Assembly (NCBI GenBank): GCA_965222065.1 | Contig: OZ244933.1 | Coordinates: 1,860,001-1,924,000, forward strand | Direction: 5' to 3' | DNA length: 64,000 nucleotides | Source of the DNA: GM7GCV1 sp965222065 | GTDB taxonomy: Bacteria > Pseudomonadota > Gammaproteobacteria > Pseudomonadales > GM7GCV1 | Part shown: piece after piece, positions 41,119 to 52,300 of the stretch | How the letters are laid out: every line of letters starts with the position of its first letter | How positions within the stretch are numbered: the stretch's first letter is position 1 | Notes under the pieces: generated by a model | Told to the model about the DNA's origin: nothing | Database searches by the model: none | Seen by the model: the letters and a program-made list of their open reading frames with translations, nothing else | Translations under genes and position numbers: made by a program

Positions 41119-41571
41119 ATGGATTTAACAACAAGTATTTCCAATAGCATCCTTATTGTTGAAGATAGCGAGGATGATTTTTACATTACCGAGAAAACTT
41201 TTTCACGGGCGGGCTTGATGAACAAGCTGGTTCGGACGAAAACGGGTGATGAGACACTGGATTTTCTTTTCCAGCGCGGTGACTACTCAAGGAATACACC
41301 GGCTGATTTACCCGGCATTATTTTGCTGGATCTGAAGCTGCCCGGGGTGAGTGGTGGCGACGTACTTAAACAGATAAAAGCCGAGCCAAAGCTGAGAAAA
41401 ATACCCGTGGTGGTGTTGACCGGCTCAGAAGACCCCGACGATATCGATAAATGCTACGAAGCAGGCGCCAACGGCTATATCAACAAGCCGGTCAACGTCG
41501 AAAACTTTATCCAGGCAATTGTCCGTCTGAAAGATTACTGGTTCCAGGTAAATGTGCTGCCCAAGCGCTAG
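41119..41571 (+). CDS. Single-domain response regulator
   Basis: A 150-aa receiver with acidic VEDSEDD, phospho-acceptor Asp71 (IILLDLKLPGVSGG), VLTGSEDPDD and the Lys in YINKPVN. It has no output domain. It is the third Rcp1-like stand-alone receiver in 8 kb. It is monocistronic, divergent from gntK, preceded by an A/T-rich promoter region with a TATAAT-like TATAAT at about 41066-41071. A partner kinase is not adjacent. The PAS kinase at 36749 is a candidate. Confidence 0.88.
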   Translation: MDLTTSISNSILIVEDSEDDFYITEKTFSRAGLMNKLVRTKTGDETLDFLFQRGDYSRNTPADLPGIILLDLKLPGVSGGDVLKQIKAEPKLRKIPVVVLTGSEDPDDIDKCYEAGANGYINKPVNVENFIQAIVRLKDYWFQVNVLPKR

Positions 41572-41601
41572 GTCTTTAATCTTTGTAGCTGCTTATTTCG
41601 C

Positions 41602-42321
41602 CTAGATAGTTGCATGTCCAATGCTCGCTCCACCATCCACATGGAGCGTCTGCCCGGTAATAATTCCTGATTCTTCTTTCAGGAAAAAACCAACGGCTGA
41701 AGCAATTTCTTCCGGTGTGGCAAAACGTTCCATGGGAACCATGCGCAGAAAGCGCTTTTCGGCGTCACTACCAGCTGGATTGTTCTCCCTGAATAATTCG
41801 GTCACCGTTGGTCCCGGTGCCACGGAATTCACCGCGATACCGTCGAGGGCCAGATCCAGGGCCCAACTTCGGGTAAAGCTCACCATCGCCGTTTTGGCCG
41901 CAGAATAAGCGGTGCGATCCCTGATACCGAGAACCACCAGGCTGGATATGTTGACGATTCGACCATAGTGCCGTTCTTTCATGCCGGGCAGAAACGCCTG
42001 GGTTAATGAAATTGCCGGTTTCAGGGTCAGGTTAATGACATCATCAAAATCATCCAGATCGACGGAGCCGATACCTGCTGGCCTGACCAGGCCGACGTTG
42101 TTGACCAGGTGGTCGACTCGTCCATAGTTCTTTAACACCTCATTGCCGGCTTCCCGTGTTGCGACGGGGTCCGACAGGTCCACTTCCAAAAAGTCACCCG
42201 GAAAGGTTCCCGGTTTGCGACGGGCCATGCCGATGACGTGTTCCCCGGCATTCCTTCTGTCCTTGGCGCATGCGTAACCGATACCTTTGGAAGCCCCTGT
42301 GATCAGAGTGGTTTTCTTCAT
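41602..42321 (-). CDS. SDR-family oxidoreductase
   Basis: The 239-aa short-chain dehydrogenase has the cofactor loop TGASKGIG (9-16), NNVG, and catalytic Ser126 / Tyr139 / Lys143 (YSAAK). It ends in a GGASIGHATI tail after ITGQTLHVDGG, a FabG-like C-terminus. The arginine pair after the second strand (GMARRKPG) favours NADP. The start at 42321 gives the family-typical MKKTTLITGASKG. A longer frame upstream adds an unrelated stretch. Its substrate is unknown. It is divergent from the TonB receptor operon. Confidence 0.88.
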   Translation of the reverse strand: MKKTTLITGASKGIGYACAKDRRNAGEHVIGMARRKPGTFPGDFLEVDLSDPVATREAGNEVLKNYGRVDHLVNNVGLVRPAGIGSVDLDDFDDVINLTLKPAISLTQAFLPGMKERHYGRIVNISSLVVLGIRDRTAYSAAKTAMVSFTRSWALDLALDGIAVNSVAPGPTVTELFRENNPAGSDAEKRFLRMVPMERFATPEEIASAVGFFLKEESGIITGQTLHVDGGASIGHATI

Positions 42322-42464
42322 ATTTGGATAAAACCTGTTGTCGAGATGTTGATAGAAAACACAAGGGTAAATTATGGCTGGAACAAAGCAAATGTCGTTT
42401 TGTTTAGTTTTTTTGTTGCTGGTGTCGCCAAGGTGCGATTTCACATATGGGTTTATTTTCTGTA

Positions 42465-42522
42465 GGGTAGATTGACAGGCAGCCAGGACTGCCTTGCCTC
42501 AAACCCCCAAATACATCTACCC
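42465..42522 (+). other. Long-range inverted repeat in the receptor 5' leader
   Basis: GGGTAGAT (42465) pairs with ATCTACCC (42515) across 42 bases, enclosing a second stem AGGCA / TGCCT (42477-42494). It lies 13 bases before the ATG of the receptor at 42535, so the message would begin in a folded leader. No known riboswitch consensus was recognised. Confidence 0.45.
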
Positions 42523-42534
42523 AACACTGGAAAA

Positions 42535-45126
42535 ATGTTCAAAAAAAGACATCTCTGTTTAGCCGTCGCCGCAGCAACAGCGGCCCCCTTCGCCTCCCAG
42601 GCTCAGCAAATAGAAGAAGTTGTTGTCACCGCGACCAAGCGAGCCGCTTCCACCCAGGACGTGCCCATACGTGTGGCCGCCATCACCCAGGAAAACCTGG
42701 AAAATATGGGTGTCGAAAATTTCACCGACATGATGGTGCAACTACCCGGCGTCACCGCCGGCGGTAGTGGCCCGGGCCAAAATACGGTGTATATCCGTGG
42801 TGTGGCCTCCACGACCCCCAACCTTGCCACTGCCGGGGTGGCCGGTCTGGCACCCAATGTGGCCTTTTACCTTGATGAGCAGCCTCTGGCCCAGCCCGGT
42901 CGTAACCTGGATGTTTATGCGGCCGATATTAACCGTGTCGAGGTACTTGCCGGTCCCCAGGGCACACTTTTCGGTGCCAGTTCCCAGGCTGGCCTGGTAA
43001 GGATGATTACGAACAAGCCCGAGTTTGGCGAATTTTACGGTCGGCTCAAGGGCGGCCTGAGCACCATCAAGGATGGTGAAGCCAGCTATAACACCGAATT
43101 AATGCTCAATATGCCTGTGTCAGACAATTTTGCCCTGCGTGCTGTGCTGTACCAGGATGACCAGGGTGGTTATGTCGACAACGTGCCGGGCACCATCGAT
43201 CTGTCGCAAAGTGCGCGCTATCGCCCGGCGGGGACAGTGCGTGATAATGGTGTTGTCGTGACTTCAACCCGCGCCGGCTTCCAGGCAACGGAAGATATCA
43301 GTGGTATTAATTTCGTTGAAGCGGACAACTCGGCCCTTGTGGAAGAAGACTTTAACGACAGCCGCTACACAGGTGCCCGTGTCAGTGGTCTTTGGGAAAT
43401 AAATCCGGACTGGCAGCTGCTGGTGTCGCACACACAGCAAAAGATCGATAGTGACGGGGTGTTTTTCTCCGACCCTGATCTGGGTGAACACAAAATCCAG
43501 CGATACAGTGCCGATACCCTGAGCGATGATTTCCACAATACGGCCGTCACACTCGAAGGCCTGTTGGGTGATCTCGAAGTGGTTTACGCCGGTGCCTATA
43601 CCGACCGTGAAACCGAGCAGGTTGCCGATTACACCGATTACCTGTTTGTTGGTCAGTATTTGCCTTACTACATTTGTGACTATGCGGCCTATGCCATTGG
43701 TTACGATCATACGGGCACCAATTGCTACAGCCCGGATTCGTCGATTGATACCTATGGCCGCACCAAGGTGCAGACTCACGAGTTGCGTTTCAGCACCAAC
43801 CCGGACGACATGATCAGCCTGACAGCAGGACTTTTTTACAGTGACTTTGAGTTGGCAGAACGCGTGGACTTTCTCTACGGCAACGGCTCCATGCAGGAAG
43901 TCGATGGTGGTCTGGGATACGTGGAAAATTATCCTTACCAGACCGGCTTTACTTCCCTGCCTGGCCCCTTTCCCGACGATGTAGGTTTCCGCAACGATGT
44001 GCTTAGGACAGACGAGCAGCTGGGTGTTTTTGGTGAAGCGACCTTTGATCTGGCCGATGATTTTGATGTGGTTCTCGGTGCCCGCTATTACGATATTGAG
44101 GTCGACATGGAGGGCAGTGCCAACGCTTCATTCTGTAATCGGGCGCTGTTCTTTAACGAGGACTCACAGGCCTTCGGCACCGACATCAGTGATCTCTACA
44201 ACGGTGATGGGGAGTTTACCCTGCGTACCTGCGCTGCCGGGGATGGCACAGTTTATACACTGGATGACCTTGATGATCCCGCGACGCCGGAGAGTGTGAT
44301 TGCCGCGTTGGGCGCACCGGATAAGGCGAAGACCAGTGGGACCATTCTTAAATTGACAGGTAACTGGACGCCCAGTGATAACGCGCTGATTTACGGCACC
44401 GTCTCCGAAGGCTTCCGCCCCGGGCTGCTTAACCGTCCAGGGGGCGCGCAGAATCCGGCCGGTACCTTTACCGTGCCCTATGCCCTGCAAACCGATGAAG
44501 TGGTCAACTACGAGATTGGCTGGAAAACCGACCTGTTCGATTACAGTCTGCGCTTTAACGGCGCCATGTTCTGGGTTGATATCGAAAACCTGCAAACCAC
44601 CATTTTTGATCCCAGCGTGGTCAACCTGTTCTTCTCGGATAACGCCGCCAATGCCGAGGTCAAGGGCTTTGAAGGCGACTTCATCTGGATGCCGGTTTCC
44701 ATGCCTGGCCTGACTGTGAGCGGTGCCGTTTCGATTCTTGATACGGAGATCACCCAAGTGCTGACGCCCACGGACGATGTGCGCCAGGGTGACTCGCTGG
44801 CTTACGCCCCTGAGTTGCAGGCGAATCTGCAGGCACGTTATGAGTGGGATCTCGACGGTGGTCTGCGGGCCCATGTGATGCCACATGTGGCTTACTCTGA
44901 TGAAAGCTACAGTGATGTGATAACGATTAACCGGGCACGCATTGATAGCTGGTATCTGCTGGGTGTAACCGCCGGGGTGACTGCGGATACCTGGTCTGCC
45001 GAGCTCTATGTGGACAACCTGACGGACCAGAATGCCCAGTTGGCCAATAACTTTGTCTATGACCGAATGCGAGTGACCTTTGCCCAGCCACGCACGGTCG
45101 GTATGCGAGTCAGCTACGACTTTTAA
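42535..45126 (+). CDS. TonB-dependent receptor
   Basis: The 863-aa outer-membrane receptor begins MFKKRHLCLAVAAATAAPF, has a signal peptide ending SQAQ, a TonB box QIEEVVVTATKR, a plug (VYIRGVASTTPNL; RVEVLAGPQGTLFGASSQAG) and a large barrel ending RVSYDF. It is the iron/sugar-type plug rather than the carboxypeptidase-regulatory type. The TPR-sulfotransferase and BCCT carrier genes that follow within 16 bases and by overlap suggest a shared substrate pathway. The ligand is unknown. An upstream in-frame ATG at 42472 falls inside the folded leader and is not used as the start here. Confidence 0.9.
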   Translation: MFKKRHLCLAVAAATAAPFASQAQQIEEVVVTATKRAASTQDVPIRVAAITQENLENMGVENFTDMMVQLPGVTAGGSGPGQNTVYIRGVASTTPNLATAGVAGLAPNVAFYLDEQPLAQPGRNLDVYAADINRVEVLAGPQGTLFGASSQAGLVRMITNKPEFGEFYGRLKGGLSTIKDGEASYNTELMLNMPVSDNFALRAVLYQDDQGGYVDNVPGTIDLSQSARYRPAGTVRDNGVVVTSTRAGFQATEDISGINFVEADNSALVEEDFNDSRYTGARVSGLWEINPDWQLLVSHTQQKIDSDGVFFSDPDLGEHKIQRYSADTLSDDFHNTAVTLEGLLGDLEVVYAGAYTDRETEQVADYTDYLFVGQYLPYYICDYAAYAIGYDHTGTNCYSPDSSIDTYGRTKVQTHELRFSTNPDDMISLTAGLFYSDFELAERVDFLYGNGSMQEVDGGLGYVENYPYQTGFTSLPGPFPDDVGFRNDVLRTDEQLGVFGEATFDLADDFDVVLGARYYDIEVDMEGSANASFCNRALFFNEDSQAFGTDISDLYNGDGEFTLRTCAAGDGTVYTLDDLDDPATPESVIAALGAPDKAKTSGTILKLTGNWTPSDNALIYGTVSEGFRPGLLNRPGGAQNPAGTFTVPYALQTDEVVNYEIGWKTDLFDYSLRFNGAMFWVDIENLQTTIFDPSVVNLFFSDNAANAEVKGFEGDFIWMPVSMPGLTVSGAVSILDTEITQVLTPTDDVRQGDSLAYAPELQANLQARYEWDLDGGLRAHVMPHVAYSDESYSDVITINRARIDSWYLLGVTAGVTADTWSAELYVDNLTDQNAQLANNFVYDRMRVTFAQPRTVGMRVSYDF

Positions 45127-45142
45127 CTTGTGACTGATCGTT

Positions 45143-47176
45143 TTGGAGCAGAAATTAAAGCAGGCCCAGGACCTGTTGCGGGCGGGAGAAGTTCACCAGG
45201 CTGAGGCTGAACTCCGTCCGCTGGTTTCACAACAACCGGACAATCCCGATGTGCTTTACATCGCGGCAGTATGTGCACGCTACCTGGGGCAGTTTGATGA
45301 CGCACTCGCGTATGTAAACCGCCTGATAGAGCTGGTGCCGGGACACAGCCGGGCCATGCAGGAATTGGGGCATTTGCACCGGGATGCAGGCCGTCCGAAT
45401 GATGCTCTGCAAGCCTATGGTATGGCCGTGCAGCTCAACCCTGCGCTGGAGGTATGCTGGCGCGAGCAACTGCGCATTTATCTGCAAAGAAACCAGTACG
45501 GACTGTCTTCCTCCGAACAGCGACAAATGCTGCTGTTTCGCTCACAGCTGGAGTATCTGCAAAACCTGCCCAAACCAATACTGGCGGTCATGGATCTGAT
45601 TGCCCAGGGCAAACTGGTCAAGGCCGAAACCCTGTGTCGTGATTTTTTAAAAGAGGTGCCACACCATATAGAAGCCATGCGGCTTTTGGCGGATATAGGT
45701 GTGCGTATGGGGGCGCTGGATGATGCCGAGTTTTTGCTCTCGAGTGCGGCAAAGCTGAAACCGGAAAACCTGCGGGTTCGGCTCGACCATATCCAGACCC
45801 TGCGAAAGCGACACAAAAACCAGCAGGCCTTGTCTGAAGCTGAAGCACTCCTGGAAGACTTTCCGGGCAATGCCCAGGCCCGATCACTCTATGCTGTTGA
45901 GCTGATGCAGGTCGGCGAGTACGAGCGTGCCATTCAACTTTTTGATGAGGTGCTGGCAGAAATACCCGGTGACCCGATGACCCTGACGTCCAGGGGTCAT
46001 GCCCTGAAAACCCGGGGAGACCAGCAAGAGGCTATCAAATCCTACCAGTCCGCAATCGAGTCACTGGCGCATTACGGAGAGGCCTGGTACTCCCTGGCGA
46101 ATTTGAAAACCTATACGTTTTCCGATGAAGAAATGGCGCTGATGAGGCAGCTGCTTGAAGAAAACCAGAGCCTTTCCGCCATGCAGCGGGTGCATTTGGC
46201 CTTTGCCCTGGGCAAGGCATGGGAAGACCGGGAAGAGTATGAACAGTCGTTCCACTATTACGCCCAGGGAAATCGGTTAAAGAAAAACCAGAGTCGTTAC
46301 AGCGCGGACAGTATCCATCGCGAATTCATGCAGCAGATAGAAATTTGTACGCCAGAGCTTTTACAAAAGTATGCCGGAGCAGGGTATCCGGCGGAGGATC
46401 CCATTTTTATTGTGGGATTGCCGCGCGCCGGGTCGACCCTGCTGGAGCAGATTCTTTCCTCACATTCCCAGGTTGACGGCACACTGGAATTGCCCAATGT
46501 GCCCTCACTGGCCCATCGCCTGCGTCGTGGCGAACGGCTGACAGGAGACAGTCACTACCCGGCAGTTCTGGCTGAATTAGCGCCGGAAGACTATCGGGAA
46601 TTTGGTGAGGCCTATATTCGTGATACCCGGATTCATCGCCAGGGTGCCCCGTTTTTTATTGACAAGATGCCAAACAACTTCCGACACATTGGCCTGATTA
46701 AATTAATGCTGCCCAATGCCAAAATCATTGACGCCCGAAGGCATCCCCTGGGTTGTTGCTTTAGCGGATTTAAACAGTTGTTTGCCGAGGGGCAGGAGTT
46801 CAGTTACGACCTGATGGACATCGGTCGCTATTACAAGGACTACGTGGCGCTGATGGATCATTGGTATGACCTGTTCCCGGACCAGATTTTGCACGTCCAG
46901 TACGAGGAGCTGGTCGATGATTTTGAAGCCCAGGTGCGCCGCCTTCTTGACTACTGTAACCTGCCCTTTGAAGAGGCGTGCCTGAATTTTTACAAGACAG
47001 AACGAGCGGTACGCACTGCCAGCTCAGAACAGGTTCGGCAACCAATTAATCGACAAGGTGTTGATCAATGGCTCAATTTTGAGCCCTGGCTGGGTCCGCT
47101 AAAAGAAGCACTGGGCCCAAGTCTGGAGCACTTTTATCCGCAGCAAGTTAGAACACAGGGTTCGGACCATACATGA
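45143..47176 (+). CDS. TPR-repeat sulfotransferase family protein
   Basis: The 677-aa cytoplasmic protein has an N-terminal half of about ten tetratricopeptide-like repeats (LRAGEVHQAEAELRPLVSQQ and similar). The C-terminal sulfotransferase domain starts with the PAPS-binding loop PIFIVGLPRAGSTLLEQIL near residue 424 and the 3'-phosphate motif ARRHPLGCCFS. Such fusions occur widely beside TonB receptors in marine gammaproteobacteria, with unknown acceptor. It starts at TTG 45143, 16 bases after the receptor gene, and its stop overlaps the BCCT start (ATGA), so the three genes form one unit. Confidence 0.85.
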   Translation: MEQKLKQAQDLLRAGEVHQAEAELRPLVSQQPDNPDVLYIAAVCARYLGQFDDALAYVNRLIELVPGHSRAMQELGHLHRDAGRPNDALQAYGMAVQLNPALEVCWREQLRIYLQRNQYGLSSSEQRQMLLFRSQLEYLQNLPKPILAVMDLIAQGKLVKAETLCRDFLKEVPHHIEAMRLLADIGVRMGALDDAEFLLSSAAKLKPENLRVRLDHIQTLRKRHKNQQALSEAEALLEDFPGNAQARSLYAVELMQVGEYERAIQLFDEVLAEIPGDPMTLTSRGHALKTRGDQQEAIKSYQSAIESLAHYGEAWYSLANLKTYTFSDEEMALMRQLLEENQSLSAMQRVHLAFALGKAWEDREEYEQSFHYYAQGNRLKKNQSRYSADSIHREFMQQIEICTPELLQKYAGAGYPAEDPIFIVGLPRAGSTLLEQILSSHSQVDGTLELPNVPSLAHRLRRGERLTGDSHYPAVLAELAPEDYREFGEAYIRDTRIHRQGAPFFIDKMPNNFRHIGLIKLMLPNAKIIDARRHPLGCCFSGFKQLFAEGQEFSYDLMDIGRYYKDYVALMDHWYDLFPDQILHVQYEELVDDFEAQVRRLLDYCNLPFEEACLNFYKTERAVRTASSEQVRQPINRQGVDQWLNFEPWLGPLKEALGPSLEHFYPQQVRTQGSDHT

Positions 47177-49134
47177 TGGAAAAAACCAGTCGTATTAATA
47201 AAGTCGTTTTCTATACGTCGAGTGCGATCGTTATATCACTGGTCGCCATTGCTACGGCGATCCCCGAGGCGTCCACCACTTTTTTCCGACAGCTGCAGGC
47301 CTCTGTCGTGGAAGTGGCAGGCTGGTTTTACGTCGGTATTGTGGCGGCAATATTGCTCAGCGTTTTGTACTTCGGTCTGGGGCGTTATGGCGATGTGAAG
47401 CTGGGTCCGGACCATTCCAGCCCCAGTTACAGCGGGATTTCCTGGTTTGCCATGCTGTTTTCGGCCGGTATCGGTATTGGGCTGTTGTTCTTTGGCGTCG
47501 CCGAGCCTGTGATGCACCTTATGTCACCACCACATGGTGCTGGGGGCGATGTTGATGCGGCCCGAGAGGCCATGAACCTGACATTTTTTCACTGGGGGCT
47601 GCATGCCTGGGCTATCTACGCCCTGGTCGGGTTGGCCCTGGCGTATTACGGCTATCGCCACAATTTGCCGTTGACCCTGCGTTCGGCCCTGTACCCGCTG
47701 CTGGGAGACAGGGTGCACGGTGGCTGGGGCAACGCCATCGATATTTTTGCCATTATTGGCACCATCATGGGGGTGGCAACCTCGCTGGGTTACGGCGTGG
47801 CCCAGATTAATGCGGGACTTGGCTACCTGCTTAACGTGTCGGAGACGCTGGGTATCCAGTTCGGCCTGATTATTCTGATTACCCTGTTTGCCATGGCGTC
47901 TGTGCTGTCCGGTCTGGACAAGGGCATCAAGCGGCTCTCCGAAATTAATATGGTGCTGGCGCTGTTACTGCTGCTGACCATTCTGCTTGCCGGGCCAACC
48001 GTCTATCTGCTTAAGGCGCTTATCCAGAACATGGGTAACTACCTGTCCGACTTTGTCAGTAAAACCTTCAACCTCTACGCCTACGATCCCACGGACTGGC
48101 TTGGGGGCTGGACCATTTTCTACTGGGGCTGGTGGATCTCCTGGTCACCTTTTGTCGGCATGTTTATCGCCCGAATTTCCCGGGGCAGAACCATTCGACA
48201 GTTTGTCTTGGGTGTCCTGTTCGTTCCTGCGGGTTTTACCTTTGTCTGGATGACGGTTTTTGGTAACAGCGCCTTCGATATCATTGCCAACGAGGGTATG
48301 GCGCTGGCCAATGCGGTGGAATCCAATAATGCCGTGGCACTGTTTACATTCTTGGAGTATTTCCCGTTCAGTACCATTATCTCGGCAATCACGATTCTTA
48401 TGATCGTGATCTTTTTTGTCACCTCGGCAGATTCCGGTGCGCTGGTGGTAAACATGCTTTCTTCGGGCGGGGAAGATAAAACACCCGTGTGGCAAAGGGT
48501 TTACTGGACCTCAATCATTGGCGTATCGGCAGCGATACTATTGGCTGCCGGCGGGCTGGGGGCATTGCAGACAGCCACTATTCTCAGTGCATTGCCTTTC
48601 TGTTTGATCTTGCTGTTGATGATTCAGTCGCTGTTTCGCTCGCTGAACCTGGATCATCAAAAAAAGCAGAGCTTGTTGTACAGCGTGACGACCAGGCCTT
48701 TTTCAAGCACCAGCAGTGAAGACAGTTGGGTAGAGCGAATCGACATTATTTCCAGCATGCCACAGGCACAACGGGTAAAAGAATTTATCTCGACCACTGT
48801 CCGGGTGGCATTGGACGCGGTATCCGAAGCACTGGATGAGCGTGGTTACCAAACCCGGGTTCAAGAACTCGATGACGGCATTGAGCTGGAAATATTGCAT
48901 GGTGAGGAAATCGACTTCCTGTACCGTGTCCGTATGCGGCGACTGCAACGACCGGACTTCGTCTATACCGGGACGCAGGAAAAGAACCAGGAGCATTACT
49001 ACCGCGCCGAGGTGTATCTGAAGGAAGGTGGGCAGGATTATTGCGTCATGGGCTACAGCAAGGAGCAAATCATCAATGACGTGCTGGATAATTATGAAAA
49101 GCATCGCCACTTCCTGAATGTGATTCGGTCGTAA
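47173..49134 (+). CDS. BCCT-family betaine/choline/carnitine-type transporter
   Basis: The 653-aa carrier has twelve predicted helices. BCCT signatures are present in ISWFAMLFSAGIGIGLLFFG, the aromatic transport motif in WTIFYWGWWISWSPFVGMFIAR and SRGRTIRQF. A C-terminal cytoplasmic domain of about 140 residues resembles that of the choline carrier BetT. Substrates in the family include choline, glycine betaine, carnitine and DMSP, driven by sodium or proton gradients. The C-terminal extension favours a BetT-like osmoregulated type. It is translationally coupled to the sulfotransferase gene by ATGA overlap. Confidence 0.92.
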   Translation: MMEKTSRINKVVFYTSSAIVISLVAIATAIPEASTTFFRQLQASVVEVAGWFYVGIVAAILLSVLYFGLGRYGDVKLGPDHSSPSYSGISWFAMLFSAGIGIGLLFFGVAEPVMHLMSPPHGAGGDVDAAREAMNLTFFHWGLHAWAIYALVGLALAYYGYRHNLPLTLRSALYPLLGDRVHGGWGNAIDIFAIIGTIMGVATSLGYGVAQINAGLGYLLNVSETLGIQFGLIILITLFAMASVLSGLDKGIKRLSEINMVLALLLLLTILLAGPTVYLLKALIQNMGNYLSDFVSKTFNLYAYDPTDWLGGWTIFYWGWWISWSPFVGMFIARISRGRTIRQFVLGVLFVPAGFTFVWMTVFGNSAFDIIANEGMALANAVESNNAVALFTFLEYFPFSTIISAITILMIVIFFVTSADSGALVVNMLSSGGEDKTPVWQRVYWTSIIGVSAAILLAAGGLGALQTATILSALPFCLILLLMIQSLFRSLNLDHQKKQSLLYSVTTRPFSSTSSEDSWVERIDIISSMPQAQRVKEFISTTVRVALDAVSEALDERGYQTRVQELDDGIELEILHGEEIDFLYRVRMRRLQRPDFVYTGTQEKNQEHYYRAEVYLKEGGQDYCVMGYSKEQIINDVLDNYEKHRHFLNVIRS

Positions 49135-49326
49135 GAGGTTCACCAATCACGGTAATACAGTCAGACCCAACAATTTCCCCTGTGTTGCCAAACAGGAAGA
49201 ACAATAGAATACTTGGCTCACAAAAGAAAAAGACAGCAATCCAGGCTTGCTTTCCATGCGTTTGTATCCCCAGCAAACCGTGGATGGCCTATATAAATAA
49301 AATCCCCTGAAAGGAAATTGTCATTG

Positions 49327-52300
49327 ATGCTTATCCACCCTCATAAAAAAATAACAAAACGATTTGCCGCTACCTTCCTTTCGCTACTCTTCTTCTCCCT
49401 GACTGTCTCCGCCCAAACGGGAAGATCAGAAATAGAGCTATCTGGTGAAGGCTGGAGCTTATGGCTTGATCATGCGGCAATCTGGGCCAATGACGAAGCG
49501 CATTTGCCCCCTGTTGATATCAGCGCACTACCAGTTAACCCGCCAACTTCTGGATGGGAGGCACTGCATGATGGGCGTGCAGCAGACAAGATCGTCGAAG
49601 TTCCCGGGACAGTTGAAGAGCATTACTGGGGCGAAATAGGAGGGGCCGTTCCCAATACCGGTGGGGATTACGTCGGCGTTTCCTGGTGGAGTAAAAAATT
49701 TACTGTTGCCCCGGAATTAAGGGGCAAACGCATTCGCCTGCATTTTGAGTCGGTGAATCTGCGAGCCGAAGTCTTTGTGAATGGCAAGCTGGTGGGCTAT
49801 GACGTTGTCGGAAATACACCATTTGAAGTCGACGCCACGGACGCCATCATTTTTGGTGAGGAAAACGTACTCGATGTCCGGATAACCGATCCGGTAGGAA
49901 ATTTCTCCTGGAATGACAATATCCTGATGCGCTGGGGAGAGAACCTGGTTCCGGCTGTTCACGGTTTTGGCGGGATTACCGGGCCAGTCACCCTGATTGC
50001 TACCGATCAGGTTCATGTCACTGATATTTACGTGCAAAACCAGCCTGACCCCAAAAAAGTCAGGGTATTTGTCACGCTTAAAAATAATACGGATTCCGTG
50101 CAGAGAGGCACCCTTGATCTGGCTTTGCATGAATACGCTAATCCCGATGCAGTCGTCTGGGAAAGCATGCTTTTAGGGGAAGTCCCGCCATCCAGTACGA
50201 ATACCTTCGAGTTTGAGGCCAGTGTTCCCGAGGCAAAGCTTTGGGAGTTGGCCGGTTACCGGGGAGAGGGTGAGGAAAACACTGCGCTTTATGAAGCGCT
50301 CGCCACTTTTTCGAATAACACCATTCGGGATTCTCAAAGCCAGCGCTTCGGGTTTCGCTGGTTTGATATGCAGGAAAAAGATGGCGACAAGCGTTTTTAC
50401 CTGAACGGGGAAAGGGTCGTTATCCTGGCAGCCATGACCAGGGGTTACTGGCCGACCAATGGTATTTTCGCGACGCCGGAAATGGCACAAAGAGATAAGG
50501 AAGCCCTGCAGGAGATGGGCCTGAACATGATGCTGCTTCACCGCGCTATCGGCCAGCCTCCGGTGATGGAGTATGCCGACAAATCCGGTCTCCTGACTTA
50601 TGAGGAACCCGGTGGATATCGGGTGGCACCAAACCCTGAAGATAATATTGATGGGCCGAATGAGCAGGCGCTGGAATGGCGCAGGATCAAACTGGCACGC
50701 ATGGTCATCCGCGATCGCTCACTGCCGTCCATGGTTATTTACAACCTGAAAAATGAAGCAAGAAAACCACCCGACAATGATGATTATGCAAATGTTCAAA
50801 TGGTTCACGATCTGGATCCGTCTCGAATCGTCACCTACAACAGCGATCGCAACCGCGATATTGAATACTACGAGGGCAGGGGCGCAGATCCGTACAAACT
50901 GCATATGCTGCCCTTTGATGAAACCATGTATATCAGTGGCTGGTTTGACCAGCATCACTGGTTTGGTTATTCCGGTTATGTCGATCAAAACTATAACCAT
51001 CCCGGGGATTATTTAAGAGGATCTGTCGGTGCGCCGCGTGTGCCCCACCCTATGGATTATCAGTATCGATTAAATCCAAATGACCTGATTTTCTGGGGAG
51101 AAGAAGGTGCCTTTGGAACCATGGTTCGCCTGGAAAAAATCAAGGAGGAGCTGGAAGAAAAAGGCGCCACCGGTTTCAGGGAAATGGAACATCTGGACTG
51201 GTTCAACTACTACGATGAGTTTTTGGATAAAACTGGTTTTAGGAGTGCCTACCCGAATGTCGATAGCCTGACCATGAGCCTGGGCCGCAATCTGCTGTAC
51301 TTTCAGGGCAGGAATATTGAAAACGTCAGAATCAGCAATGTCGCCGATGCCTATGTGATGAATGGCTGGGGTTCAGCGTCGACCCGGACGGATATTGTGG
51401 ATATGTACCGTAACCCGACGGCCGATCCGGCCTTGATCAATCACTACACCCAGCCCCTTTATGTCGCTGTTAAGTTGAGGAACAAAGTGCTCTCAGTGGG
51501 CGATACACCGGTGGTTGATTTCTACGTCGTGAATGAAGTCGATCTAAACGGTGAACATACCCTGTCCGTCAGCTATACCGGCCCCGAAGGGGAAACGGTT
51601 TATAGCAGGGATTACCAGTTGCAGGTCACCGGTGGTGAAGAATTCGGGGAACTGCTTGCAAGGGATATTGAACTGCCGGAACTGGATGAACCGGGCTACT
51701 ACAACCTGGAAGCCTCGCTGCATGCCGGAGGAGATGTGAAAGCCACCGGGTTTGATGAAGTGTTTGCCGTGGATCTGGAGGATGCACCGGCGTTATCAGG
51801 TCGCTATGCTGTGATTGAAGACGACAATATCGTTAGGGATTTCCTGGAACAGGAACGCGGTATAGTTGCAAACGAGTTCAACCCCTCAGACGAAGAACTG
51901 GATGTCATCATTGTGGGCAGCCACACCCATGAAGATCTGGATGAAGGTGTAGTTAACAATCTGATGGAGCGTGTGCAAGGTGGCACAAAGCTTGTTGTAC
52001 TGCAAAATGCAGATCATTTTGCCGATGCCATTGATGATGTGTTACAAGGCCGTCCCTCGATTCACTCCTTCCACGCTGCTGATGATGTGGAGGACCATGA
52101 GGGTATTGTTGTATGGAATGGCCAGGGGCGCCTGTTTGTCGGCCAAAGCGAATACCTTGATGGCCTGCCGCAGGCCGAGGGCATGAGTTGGGAGTACCAG
52201 AGCTTCTATAAAACAAATTCTGTTGGACGAAATGGGCAGGTCAGCGGCATCAGGTTGCACGATTGGGGAACAGAGTTGATTGCCGCCGTTGGTCACCAGG

